Part shown: positions 6,572 to 13,525 of the stretch, piece after piece
Layout: every line of letters starts with the position of its first letter
Numbering within the stretch: position 1 is the first letter of the stretch
DNA from: UMGS1590 sp036303105
GTDB lineage: Bacteria > Bacillota > Peptococcia > Peptococcales > Peptococcaceae
NCBI GenBank assembly: GCA_036303105.1
Contig: JAXJBF010000128.1
Span: forward strand, 1 to 15,566
Length of the DNA stretch: 15,566 bases
Direction of reading: 5' to 3'
Position numbers and translations under genes: made by a program
The notes under the pieces: generated by a model
Database searches by the model: none
What the model saw: only the letters and a program-made list of their open reading frames with translations
Told to the model about the DNA's origin: nothing

Positions 6572-7759
6572 ATGATTAATACCAATTACGCAAACCTTAA
6601 AAACAATTATTTGTTCTCAACTGTTGCTGAAAAAGTACGCGCCTATTCTGAAGCACATCCAGATGCAGATGTTATTAAGCTTGGCATTGGTGATGTTACG
6701 AAGCCTTTGGTAAAAAGTGTCGTAGACGCTTTGCATGCTGCTGTGGATGAAAATGCAAAAGCTGAAACTTTTATGGGATATGGCCCAGAGCAAGGGTATG
6801 GCTTTTTGCGTGAAGCTTTAGCAGACTATTATGCTAAGCTGGGAGCAAATGTCGATGCTGATGAAGTTTTTGTAAGTGATGGCGCGAAAAGTGATATTGC
6901 TAATATCTTAGATATTTTTGATAAAAATTGTCATGTGGTTATTCCTGATCCTGTTTATCCTGTTTATTTAGACACAAATGTGATGGATGGGCGCAAGGTG
7001 AGCTTCTTAAATGCAAATGAAGGTAATGATTTCTTGCCTATGCCAGAAGATCTTGAAAGTGATGAAAAGGCAGATATTATTTATTTATGTTCTCCAAACA
7101 ATCCGACCGGAGCATGTTATAATAAAGAACAGCTGAAAGTTTGGGTTGATTATGCAAACGAACAGAATGCGGTTATTTTCTTTGATAGTGCCTACGAAGT
7201 TTTTGCAAGTGGTACCGATTTGCCAAGAACAATTTTTGCGATTCCAGGTGCACGAACCTGTGCAATAGAAATTGCATCATTAAGTAAGACTGCTGGATTT
7301 ACAGGTACACGCTGCAGTTATACTGTTGTGCCAAAAGATTTAGTGCGTGATGGGCAATCTTTGAAAGATATGTGGTTTAGACGTCAGTCTACAAAATTTA
7401 ATGGTACACCGTATATTGTCCAAAAGGCTGCTGCTGCTGTATTTACTGAAGAAGGCTATGCAGAGATCATGGAAAATATTCAGGGATATAAAGAAAATGC
7501 AAAGATTATTACGGACGCGCTTGATGAACTTGGAATTTATTACACTGGCGGTCATTTTTCACCATATGTATGGCTGAAATGTCCTAACAATATGAGTTCT
7601 TGGGAATTTTTCGACTTCTTCCTTGAAAAAGCTCAGGTTGTTGGAACACCTGGTGAAGGATTTGGGAAAAACGGTGAAGGTTTCTTCCGTTTAACAGCTT
7701 TCAATACGCCTGAACGTACTCGTGAAGCCATGGAACGCTTGAAAGCCATCTTGAAGTAA
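6572..7759 (+). CDS. dapL: LL-diaminopimelate aminotransferase
   Basis: DapL converts tetrahydrodipicolinate and glutamate directly to LL-diaminopimelate, bypassing the acylated DapD/DapC/DapE route. The product feeds lysine and peptidoglycan. The 395-residue fold-type I PLP enzyme starts MINTNYANLKNNYLFSTVAE, typical of DapL. It shows IKLGIGDVTKPL (35-46), MGYGPEQGYGFLREA (68-82), SPNNPTGACYN (174-184), FFDSAYEVF (203-211) and the PLP-binding K239 in ASLSKTAGFTGTR. These DapL-type sequences separate it from aspartate aminotransferases. It stands between wall-precursor gene murI and division genes ftsEX. A good AAAGGA site precedes the ATG. Confidence 0.95.
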   Translation: MINTNYANLKNNYLFSTVAEKVRAYSEAHPDADVIKLGIGDVTKPLVKSVVDALHAAVDENAKAETFMGYGPEQGYGFLREALADYYAKLGANVDADEVFVSDGAKSDIANILDIFDKNCHVVIPDPVYPVYLDTNVMDGRKVSFLNANEGNDFLPMPEDLESDEKADIIYLCSPNNPTGACYNKEQLKVWVDYANEQNAVIFFDSAYEVFASGTDLPRTIFAIPGARTCAIEIASLSKTAGFTGTRCSYTVVPKDLVRDGQSLKDMWFRRQSTKFNGTPYIVQKAAAAVFTEEGYAEIMENIQGYKENAKIITDALDELGIYYTGGHFSPYVWLKCPNNMSSWEFFDFFLEKAQVVGTPGEGFGKNGEGFFRLTAFNTPERTREAMERLKAILK

Positions 7760-7779
7760 TAATTAAGGTGTGTGAATAA

Positions 7780-8493
7780 ATGATTCAATTTACCAATGCT
7801 GGTCATACTTTTAAAAATGGAACAGTTGGTTTGGCAGATATCAATTTAAAAATTGATGCGGGTGAATTTGTATATATTGTTGGTGAAAGTGGCGCTGGGA
7901 AGTCGACATTTGCAAAACTTGTGTTACGGGAATTGATAGCAACATCTGGCACTATCCGTGTTGATGGTGTTGACCTATCGCGAATTAGAAAACGACGTCT
8001 TCCATATTATCGCCGAAAAATAGGGTTTGTATTTCAAAATTTCCGCCTTTTGGCAGATCGTTCGGCCTATGAAAACGTTGCTTTTGCTTGTGAGTGTATA
8101 GGTTTGCCACGAAAACAGGTAATTAGAAGAACTCGAGAAGCATTGGAATTCGTTGAGCTTTTAGATAGAAAGGACCATTATCCGCATGAATTATCTGGTG
8201 GTGAGCAACAGCGTGTTGCAATTGCAAGAGCAATTGTAAATAAACCGCAAATAGTTATTGCGGATGAGCCTACAGGAAACCTTGATCCAAAACATGGTGA
8301 AGAAATATTTAGTCTGTTTGAAGCCATCAATGGAATTGGGACAACCGTTATAATGGCAACCCATGATGAAATTCTTGTCGATAAACATTTGCATCGCGTA
8401 GTTACTTTGTCTGATGGTCGTATCGTGAGAGACAGTATGAATGGAGGGTATTATTTAAATGTTCCTGACAAAAACGAAATATACCCTTCGTGA
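7780..8493 (+). CDS. ftsE: Cell division ABC transporter ATP-binding protein FtsE
   Basis: FtsE is the ATPase of the FtsEX complex, which transmits ATP-driven movement across the membrane to activate periplasmic peptidoglycan hydrolases during division. The 237-residue protein has Walker A GESGAGKST (35-43), Q-loop Q86 in FVFQNFRLL (characteristic of FtsE), signature LSGGEQQ (138-144), Walker B IVIADEP (158-164) and H195 in the switch. The last ~18 residues (NGGYYLNVPDKNEIYPS) extend beyond the core domain because the gene runs 35 bases into ftsX. It is 20 bases downstream of dapL and preceded by AAGGTG, so probably co-transcribed with it. Confidence 0.96.
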   Translation: MIQFTNAGHTFKNGTVGLADINLKIDAGEFVYIVGESGAGKSTFAKLVLRELIATSGTIRVDGVDLSRIRKRRLPYYRRKIGFVFQNFRLLADRSAYENVAFACECIGLPRKQVIRRTREALEFVELLDRKDHYPHELSGGEQQRVAIARAIVNKPQIVIADEPTGNLDPKHGEEIFSLFEAINGIGTTVIMATHDEILVDKHLHRVVTLSDGRIVRDSMNGGYYLNVPDKNEIYPS

Positions 8494-9349
8494 TAGTCTA
8501 AGACAAATCACGCGTCATAAGCTGTTTTCTTTTTTGACCGTTCTTACTATTGCAATAACTTTAACACTTCTTAGTGTTGCGATGCTGGTTGCGGCAAATA
8601 GTTATAATGCAACTCAAAATATTGAAGATCAGTTACGAATTGTTGCCTTTTTAAAGCAACCTTCAGATCCTGCTAAAAATACGGAATTGTTGAATAAACT
8701 AGAAAAGACTGACCATGTAAAGAATGTTGAATATATTAGCAAAGATGATGCGTTGAATTCATTAGATGAACAAATGCAAAGTTCTGATTTGGATATAAAA
8801 GAATCTTTGGAGGGAGATAATCCATTACCCGATTCATTTCAAATTACCGTGGATCAGCCAGAAAATATTGAAGCTGTTGCTAATGCTTTAGCTCAAGAGG
8901 ACATTGTAGATAGCATCAATTATGGACAAGATTTGGTGGATAATGTTGTAAGTTTTAACAAATCTGCTGCTGCATTAGGTGTATTGGTCATTGTTCTCAT
9001 GATTATTGCGACATTGTTTTTAATAAACATTACTATTCAGTTGACAGTGAATAGTCGTAAAGATGAGATTCAAATCATGAAGCTTGTGGGGGCTAAAAAT
9101 AGTTTTATTCGCATGCCATTTTTTATTGAAGGTATTATTCTTGGTGCTCTGGGTGCTTTGGTTGCAGGTGCATTTGTTTGGTGGGGATATGAAAACGTTT
9201 ACTCTTACATCAGTGCAAATTTACCTTTTTTACCATTGTTGAATAATAACTATATGATGGTTTTGCTTCTTGCGGCGAACCTTGCAGTGGGAATTGTTCT
9301 TGGAGCCTTAGGAAGTATCTTTGCTGTTCGCAAACATTTGAAAATATAA
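8459..9349 (+). CDS. ftsX: Cell division permease-like protein FtsX
   Basis: FtsX is the membrane subunit of FtsEX. The 296-residue protein has four predicted membrane segments at about 23-46, 171-195, 222-242 and 266-289. A large extracytoplasmic domain (47-170) lies between the first two, the part that binds coiled-coil hydrolase partners. The RKDEIQIMKLVGAKNSFIRMPFFIEG stretch (200-225) is the standard FtsX coupling region. It overlaps ftsE by 35 bases and uses GGAGGG ten bases before its ATG, so translation is coupled. No hydrolase gene follows directly; the coiled-coil M23 gene at 580-1800 is the nearest candidate partner. Confidence 0.95.
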   Translation: MFLTKTKYTLRDSLRQITRHKLFSFLTVLTIAITLTLLSVAMLVAANSYNATQNIEDQLRIVAFLKQPSDPAKNTELLNKLEKTDHVKNVEYISKDDALNSLDEQMQSSDLDIKESLEGDNPLPDSFQITVDQPENIEAVANALAQEDIVDSINYGQDLVDNVVSFNKSAAALGVLVIVLMIIATLFLINITIQLTVNSRKDEIQIMKLVGAKNSFIRMPFFIEGIILGALGALVAGAFVWWGYENVYSYISANLPFLPLLNNNYMMVLLLAANLAVGIVLGALGSIFAVRKHLKI

Positions 9350-9352
9350 ATG

Positions 9353-9380
9353 AGAAAGCGCACCTATCGTGCGCTTTCTT
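9353..9380 (+). terminator. Perfect hairpin between ftsX and the nucleoside phosphorylase gene (weak terminator or processing element)
   Basis: An 11-bp perfect stem (9353-9363 with 9369-9379), GC-rich in its upper half, encloses a five-base loop (CTATC). It begins a few bases after the ftsX stop. Its 3' side supplies only an interrupted T tract (TTTCTT), so it may terminate partially, attenuate or protect the upstream mRNA end. It separates the division genes from the salvage genes. Confidence 0.65.
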
Positions 9381-9386
9381 GCGTAA

Positions 9387-9394
9387 AAGGAGGG
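9387..9394 (+). promoter_or_regulatory. Strong Shine-Dalgarno deciding the phosphorylase start
   Basis: AAGGAGGG lies nine bases before ATG 9404. The in-frame ATG at 9350 would put the first 18 codons through the hairpin and this site, giving a non-homologous N-terminus, so 9404 is preferred. Confidence 0.8.
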
Positions 9395-9403
9395 CATAGT
9401 TTT

Positions 9404-10192
9404 ATGAATATTATGAAATGGAAAAATAAGGCTAAGATTGCAATCATCTTAGGATCGGGCTTAAATAATACTGTGCATGAACTGCTAGAAATTGAAGAAG
9501 AGATTCCTTTTTCGGATATTCCAGGTATGCAGCTGGCAACAGCACCAGGACATGTTGGGAAGTTTATTTTAGGTATCGTTCAAGGTGTTCCTGTTATAGC
9601 CTTGCAAGGACGATTGCATTTTTATGAAGGGTATTCTATTCAGGATGTTGTTCGGCCCATCAAGATTTTTCATTCACTTGGAATAGAAACTTTGATTGTT
9701 ACGAATGCTTCTGGTGGTATTAATCTTTCCTATCATGCGGGTGACTTTATGTTGATTGAGGATCATATTAATTTTATGGGTGTTAATCCATTGATTGGTG
9801 AAAATCAGCAAGAATTTGATCGTTTTCCAGACATGACCTTTACGTATGACAAAAAATACAATGAGATTTTTAAGCGTGTTGCATCAAAATATCCCGTCGT
9901 ATTACACAGTGGCGTCTATATAGGTGTAAGTGGTCCAAATTATGAAACGCCAGCAGAAATCAAAGCCTTTCGCATTTTAGGTGCGGATGCTGTTGGGATG
10001 TCGACCGTGCCTGAAGTCATCGCAGCTCGTCAAATGCGTATGCGCATTTGTGGCATCTCATTGATAAGTAATATGGCAGCAGGCGTTCTTGATCAAAAGC
10101 TGACTGAAGAGGAAGTCTTAGAAGCTGGACGAAAGGCGCAGCCGGTTTTCAAAGGAATGGTTTCAGATTTTATTCGTGAAATTGGAGGATGA
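9404..10192 (+). CDS. Type I purine nucleoside phosphorylase / methylthionucleoside phosphorylase
   Basis: The enzyme cleaves a purine (deoxy)nucleoside with phosphate to a free base and sugar 1-phosphate. The 262-residue protein is a PNP/MTAP-family trimeric-type phosphorylase. Visible are LGSGLNN (16-22, phosphate loop), H50 in APGHVGKF, R70/H72/Y74 in GRLHFYEGY, NASGGIN (101-107), SGPNYETPAE (176-185, base-binding E181), MSTVPEV (199-205) and N223 in ISNMAAG. N223 matches the Asn that favours 6-oxopurines in PNPs (human N243). The position of human H257, which contacts the 5'-hydroxyl, appears to be Glu (E235 in LTEEEV). The next two genes encode an MtnA-type isomerase and a class II aldolase, so a 5'-modified nucleoside (5'-deoxy or 5'-methylthio) is a likelier substrate than plain inosine or guanosine. 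Family certain; substrate inferred. Confidence 0.9.
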   Translation: MNIMKWKNKAKIAIILGSGLNNTVHELLEIEEEIPFSDIPGMQLATAPGHVGKFILGIVQGVPVIALQGRLHFYEGYSIQDVVRPIKIFHSLGIETLIVTNASGGINLSYHAGDFMLIEDHINFMGVNPLIGENQQEFDRFPDMTFTYDKKYNEIFKRVASKYPVVLHSGVYIGVSGPNYETPAEIKAFRILGADAVGMSTVPEVIAARQMRMRICGISLISNMAAGVLDQKLTEEEVLEAGRKAQPVFKGMVSDFIREIGG

Positions 10193-10195
10193 TTT

Positions 10196-11230
10196 ATGGA
10201 GAAACTTCAAACCATTCGTTATGATGTGTCAAAAAACACAATTTGTATTTTAGACCAGACACGATTACCAAATGAACTAAAGGAAAAAATTTTAAGCAGC
10301 GCAGAAGATGTCTATCATTCAATAAAATTTTTAGAAGTGCGTGGTGCACCTCTTATCGGTATAACAGCTGCCTATGGTCTGGCGATGGTTGCACAGCAAT
10401 TAAAGTTTAAGGACATGACTTCTTTTATAAAAGGTATTTTAGAAACCAAAGAATATTATGAAAGCGCACGCCCAACCGCGGTGAACTTAGAAAATGCTCT
10501 CAACAAGATGGTAGAGGGTTTAGAATCATGTCCTTCAATTATAGAGGCAAAAAAAGTATTATTAGATAGAGCGGTCCAATTTCATGAAAATGATCGATGG
10601 ATTGGTCAACAGATAGGGCACTATGGAAATCTATTATTAGGTGATAAGGCACAGGTCATGACCTACTGTAATGCGGGTTCACTGGCGACGGGAAATAGAT
10701 ATGGAACAGCCTTAGCACCAATTTATACAGCGCAAGAGTGCGGAAAACAGATTTCCGTGTATGCTTGTGAAACGAGACCAATCTTGCAGGGGGCACGTTT
10801 AACATCTTTTGAACTAACATATAATCACATCCCTACGACGTTGATTACAGATAATATGATGGGATGGTTAATGTCGTCTCGACATATTGATGCGATTTTT
10901 GTCGGCTGTGATAGAGTGGCCACAAATGGAGATTTTGCAAATAAAATAGGAACTTATACGCTCGCAGTTTTAGCAGAAAAACATCATGTTCCGTTTTACG
11001 TTTGTACTCCGTCGACAACCATTGATTTCTCTGCAAAAAGTGCAGAAGATATTGAAATTGAATTTCGTGATCCTGAAGAGGTCCGAAGTATGTGGTATTG
11101 TCAGCCTATGGCATCGCAGGAAGCAACGATATTAAATCCTGCGTTTGACCGAACTCCAGCTGCATTAGTAACGGGTTATATTACCGAGAAAGGTATTTTG
11201 CTACCATCGTTTTCAAAGGAGTCTTTTTAA
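10196..11230 (+). CDS. mtnA: S-methyl-5-thioribose-1-phosphate / 5-deoxyribose-1-phosphate isomerase
   Basis: This isomerase opens the ring of 5-methylthioribose 1-phosphate or 5-deoxyribose 1-phosphate to the ribulose 1-phosphate ketose. The 344-residue protein belongs to the MtnA/eIF2B-alpha-like family. It shows VRGAPLIGITAAYG (48-61), ARPTAVNLENAL (91-102), the catalytic C158 in TYCNAGSLAT, ACETRPILQGARLT (190-203) and the catalytic D239 in VGCDRVATNGD, with FANKIGTY after it. Both catalytic residues rule out an eIF2B-like regulatory protein. It starts three bases after the phosphorylase stop with GGAGG seven bases upstream, so the two are coupled. No mtnK, mtnW, mtnX or mtnD gene is present here, so the classical methionine salvage route is not supported by context. 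The aldolase downstream points to the DHAP shunt. Confidence 0.92.
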   Translation: MEKLQTIRYDVSKNTICILDQTRLPNELKEKILSSAEDVYHSIKFLEVRGAPLIGITAAYGLAMVAQQLKFKDMTSFIKGILETKEYYESARPTAVNLENALNKMVEGLESCPSIIEAKKVLLDRAVQFHENDRWIGQQIGHYGNLLLGDKAQVMTYCNAGSLATGNRYGTALAPIYTAQECGKQISVYACETRPILQGARLTSFELTYNHIPTTLITDNMMGWLMSSRHIDAIFVGCDRVATNGDFANKIGTYTLAVLAEKHHVPFYVCTPSTTIDFSAKSAEDIEIEFRDPEEVRSMWYCQPMASQEATILNPAFDRTPAALVTGYITEKGILLPSFSKESF

Positions 11231-11231
11231 A

Positions 11232-11825
11232 ATGTGTGTAGAAGAATTATTCCCAGAGTTCCAACCATATGTGGTTCATTTCGTTGAAATATGTCATCGA
11301 CTTTATTCTAAAGGACTCGTATGTGCTTATGACGGAAATGTTTCTATGAAAATTGGTGAGCATATCTTAATTACTCCAACACATATTTGTAAGGGAAATC
11401 TTTCAGTAAGCGATTTGCTTGTTGTTAATGGAGCAGGTGAAAAGTTATATGGTAAGCGGCAGCCAAGTTCTGAAATGAAAGTACATCTGGCAATATATAA
11501 TGCATTGCCAGAGCGGAAATGTGTTATCCACGCGCATCCGGTATATACAACAGCTGTGTATCGTCATGGAAAAAATGTGGATGTTTCTCTTTTGACAGAG
11601 TCTGAAGATACCTTAGGCTTCGTACCGGTCGTTTCTTTTGCGACACCAGGGAGTCAAGCGTTGGCAGATGGTGTTAGGGAGGTTATATCGGAAAAAATTA
11701 AAATATGTGTGTTGGAAAAACATGGTGTTGTTGCCAGCGGAGTTGATTTGGAAGAAACATATTTTTTGTTGGAATCATTAGAGAGATTAGCAAAGACAGA
11801 AACTATTATCGCGACTACGAAATAA
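11232..11825 (+). CDS. Class II (zinc) aldolase, FucA-like; probable 5-deoxyribulose-1-phosphate / methylthioribulose-1-phosphate aldolase
   Basis: This 197-residue protein belongs to the class II aldolase/adducin family. Catalytic spacing matches L-fuculose-1-phosphate aldolase: E81 in PSSEMKVH, zinc ligands H100 and H102 in IHAHPVYTTAV, and H164 in LEKHGVVASG. The phosphate-binding DGNVS lies at 34-38 and ITPT at 47-50. The family also contains MtnB dehydratase and AraD-type epimerases. The FucA-like PSSE motif and the absence of other methionine-salvage genes favour aldolase activity that yields dihydroxyacetone phosphate plus acetaldehyde or 2-methylthioacetaldehyde. It starts one base after mtnA stops, with AAAGGAG ten bases before the ATG, so the three salvage genes form one translational unit. 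L-fuculose phosphate remains a possible substrate, but no fucose genes are present. Confidence 0.85.
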   Translation: MCVEELFPEFQPYVVHFVEICHRLYSKGLVCAYDGNVSMKIGEHILITPTHICKGNLSVSDLLVVNGAGEKLYGKRQPSSEMKVHLAIYNALPERKCVIHAHPVYTTAVYRHGKNVDVSLLTESEDTLGFVPVVSFATPGSQALADGVREVISEKIKICVLEKHGVVASGVDLEETYFLLESLERLAKTETIIATTK

Positions 11826-11849
11826 TAAGTGTTGTAGCTGTTATTTTTT
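11821..11849 (+). terminator. Weak candidate terminator after the aldolase gene
   Basis: An AT-rich imperfect stem (about 11821-11829 with 11838-11845, one bulged base and one G-T pair) runs into six T residues (11844-11849). Predicted stability is low, so it may only reduce read-through. Confidence 0.27.
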
Positions 11850-11858
11850 CTTAGATTA

Positions 11859-11867
11859 TGATAAAAT
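11859..11867 (+). promoter_or_regulatory. Extended -10 promoter candidate for the hepS-like/hepT/tetrapyrrole operon
   Basis: TGATAAAAT fits the extended -10 pattern TGnTATAAT with one mismatch, in the widest gap of this half of the window. There is no good -35 at 17 bases, which extended -10 promoters can tolerate. Transcription would start near 11874, leaving a leader of about 27 bases with a G-rich ribosome site before ATG 11901. Confidence 0.42.
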
Positions 11868-11900
11868 ATAAATGGTTTGTAAAAAAGGGGGACGACACCG

Positions 11901-12539
11901 ATGAATCATGAAAAAGCACTTCGTTTGTTTGCGTCCATTTTGGACGATGATTTAACTGTTGGGAGCAATCATTTGATTGATGATTTACCATCAGTATTCA
12001 CGGCGACGGACTTCTTATATTTTTTTGCGCTCAGAGAGCATTTTTGGCCTGAGATAAAAGATGAAGATGAGCGATTAATGATCAGCGTCGCAATGACAGA
12101 AAGTTATTTAAGTTCTTTGCTTCATGTGTATTCTGGTGAGTATCATTTTGATGAGGTTGAGCACCAATTAGAACATTGTATTCTTTATGGAGATTTGCTA
12201 TCAGGTGCGTTCGCAGAAAAGCTGATTCTTTTGGATAGAGTTCACTTGTTAAAAGAGTGGTTAGAGTTGCTTCAGAAAATAAATAAGCAGTTACTCTCCT
12301 TCTCTTTGGAAAAACGGAACACAAGGGAGAAAAAAGGATATCTTGTAACGTGTTTTGTGGAATTTTTAGCTCCTAATGAAGATTTATCAAAGCATGTTGA
12401 GGCGGCCGAGCAATTACTGGTAGAGAATACTATGCCTGCGCCAGAGTATTCATTTTTTGATTTGTTAATGCAAGATATTGGTTTTGCCGTTGGAGAGCAG
12501 TGGTCATCAGCTGAAAATCTTAAGGCATTGCGTGAATAG
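11901..12539 (+). CDS. Divergent HepS-like protein, probable heptaprenyl diphosphate synthase component I
   Basis: This 212-residue protein has no catalytic motifs and looks all-helical. HepS is the non-catalytic small subunit that pairs with HepT to make heptaprenyl diphosphate, the menaquinone tail precursor. The link rests on three observations. The centre (95-104, LYGDLLSGAF) followed by a helix ending LLQKINKQLLSF resembles the GDYYSG...EINELK region of HepS as I remember it. The N-terminal region has the same helix-rich character. The gene lies 8 bases upstream of hepT, as in Bacillus. It has no signal peptide or membrane segment. It might instead be another helical accessory protein (a TorD-like chaperone crossed my mind), but neighbourhood favours HepS. 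Confidence 0.58.
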   Translation: MNHEKALRLFASILDDDLTVGSNHLIDDLPSVFTATDFLYFFALREHFWPEIKDEDERLMISVAMTESYLSSLLHVYSGEYHFDEVEHQLEHCILYGDLLSGAFAEKLILLDRVHLLKEWLELLQKINKQLLSFSLEKRNTREKKGYLVTCFVEFLAPNEDLSKHVEAAEQLLVENTMPAPEYSFFDLLMQDIGFAVGEQWSSAENLKALRE

Positions 12540-12547
12540 GTGGACTC

Positions 12548-13525
12548 ATGAAGAATTTAATGCAGCAACAAAAAATTAAATCGATTTTAAAAGAAGTTGA
12601 GGCCGAAATAGAGGAACTCGTTGCTTTTGATGATCCTTTTATCAGGGAATGTGCATTGGAGACCATTCGAGCAGGTGGAAAACGCTTACGGCCAATCTTT
12701 GTTATTTTAAGTGCTCAGTATTTTGGCGTAAAAAATACTGAAATTGTAAAATTCGCTTCAATAATGGAGTTGGTGCACACAGCGTCATTAATTCATGATG
12801 ATGTTAATGATAATTCCAACTTGAGAAGAGGAAAGCCGACAATTAATGCATCGTATGATAATAATGTAGCGGTACATATAGGTGTCTATATTCTCATTGA
12901 AGCGTTAAAAAACGTATATGATGTATCTCATACTAAAGCATTGTTAAATATATTAACACATACTGCAGTCGAAATGTCGCGTGGCGAAATCGCGCAATTG
13001 GCTTCAATGTATGACACTTCTCAAACAATAGAGTCCTATAATTATCGTATTGAACGAAAAACAGCACTTTTGATTGCAATTTGTTGCCAAACAGGTGCCA
13101 TCTTAAGTAATGCAACAAAAGATGAAGTAGATGCTTTTTATCAATTTGGATATCATTTAGGGATGGCATTTCAAATAAAGGATGATTTATTAGATTTAAT
13201 GCCCGAAGATAAAAATATTGGCAAACCGATTGGACATGATTTAAAAAATGGCTTGATTAATTTGCCAACAATCTTGTTATTGGCAAAGGATTTTCCTGAA
13301 AAAGAAGATATTATTCAACGTATTCAAAGAAAGTTTCCTAACGGGCGAGAAGACTTCGATTACATTATTCCGTTTATTTTACAGGAAGACATCATTAAAG
13401 CATGTGAAGATACCATTATGTACCATATTGATGCTGCAAAAGATATTTTAAATGGATTTGAAAAAAATGAAACACGTTCATTATTGTATGAAGCAGCAGA
13501 TTATATTTATGAGAGGTCAATATAA
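12548..13525 (+). CDS. hepT: Polyprenyl diphosphate synthase, heptaprenyl diphosphate synthase component II type
   Basis: This trans-isoprenyl diphosphate synthase (325 residues) condenses isopentenyl diphosphate units to build a long-chain prenyl diphosphate, probably the menaquinone side chain. Visible motifs are GGKRLRP (43-49), the first Asp-rich motif DDVND (84-88) preceded by ASLIH, RRGKPT (93-98) and the second Asp-rich motif DDLLD (212-216) followed by GKPIGHDLKNG. Ala at -5 from the first Asp-rich motif is small, which fits long-chain product. Unusually, the GDY motif about 24 residues after the first Asp-rich motif reads GVY, with V113 in place of the Asp. Both catalytic Asp motifs are intact, so activity is plausible. 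The HepS-like gene upstream supports a two-subunit enzyme. The stop overlaps the next gene's ATG by one base. Confidence 0.87.
   Translation: MKNLMQQQKIKSILKEVEAEIEELVAFDDPFIRECALETIRAGGKRLRPIFVILSAQYFGVKNTEIVKFASIMELVHTASLIHDDVNDNSNLRRGKPTINASYDNNVAVHIGVYILIEALKNVYDVSHTKALLNILTHTAVEMSRGEIAQLASMYDTSQTIESYNYRIERKTALLIAICCQTGAILSNATKDEVDAFYQFGYHLGMAFQIKDDLLDLMPEDKNIGKPIGHDLKNGLINLPTILLLAKDFPEKEDIIQRIQRKFPNGREDFDYIIPFILQEDIIKACEDTIMYHIDAAKDILNGFEKNETRSLLYEAADYIYERSI

Noticed and set aside
9350..9403. ATG 9350 as start of the nucleoside phosphorylase
   Set aside because: The extra 18 codons run through the hairpin and the AAGGAGGG ribosome site and do not resemble the family N-terminus.
10196..11230. 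eIF2B-alpha-like regulatory protein instead of an isomerase
   Set aside because: Both MtnA catalytic residues (C158 and D239) and their surrounding motifs are present.
11232..11825. Methylthioribulose-1-phosphate dehydratase (MtnB) for the class II aldolase-family gene
   Set aside because: The FucA-like PSSE and zinc-ligand spacing and the lack of mtnW/mtnX/mtnD genes favour an aldolase. It is not excluded biochemically.
11826..11900. Riboswitch or T-box leader before the HepS-like gene
   Set aside because: The 75-base gap is too short for known tetrapyrrole- or cobalamin-related riboswitches. It shows only a weak stem, an extended -10 candidate and a ribosome site.
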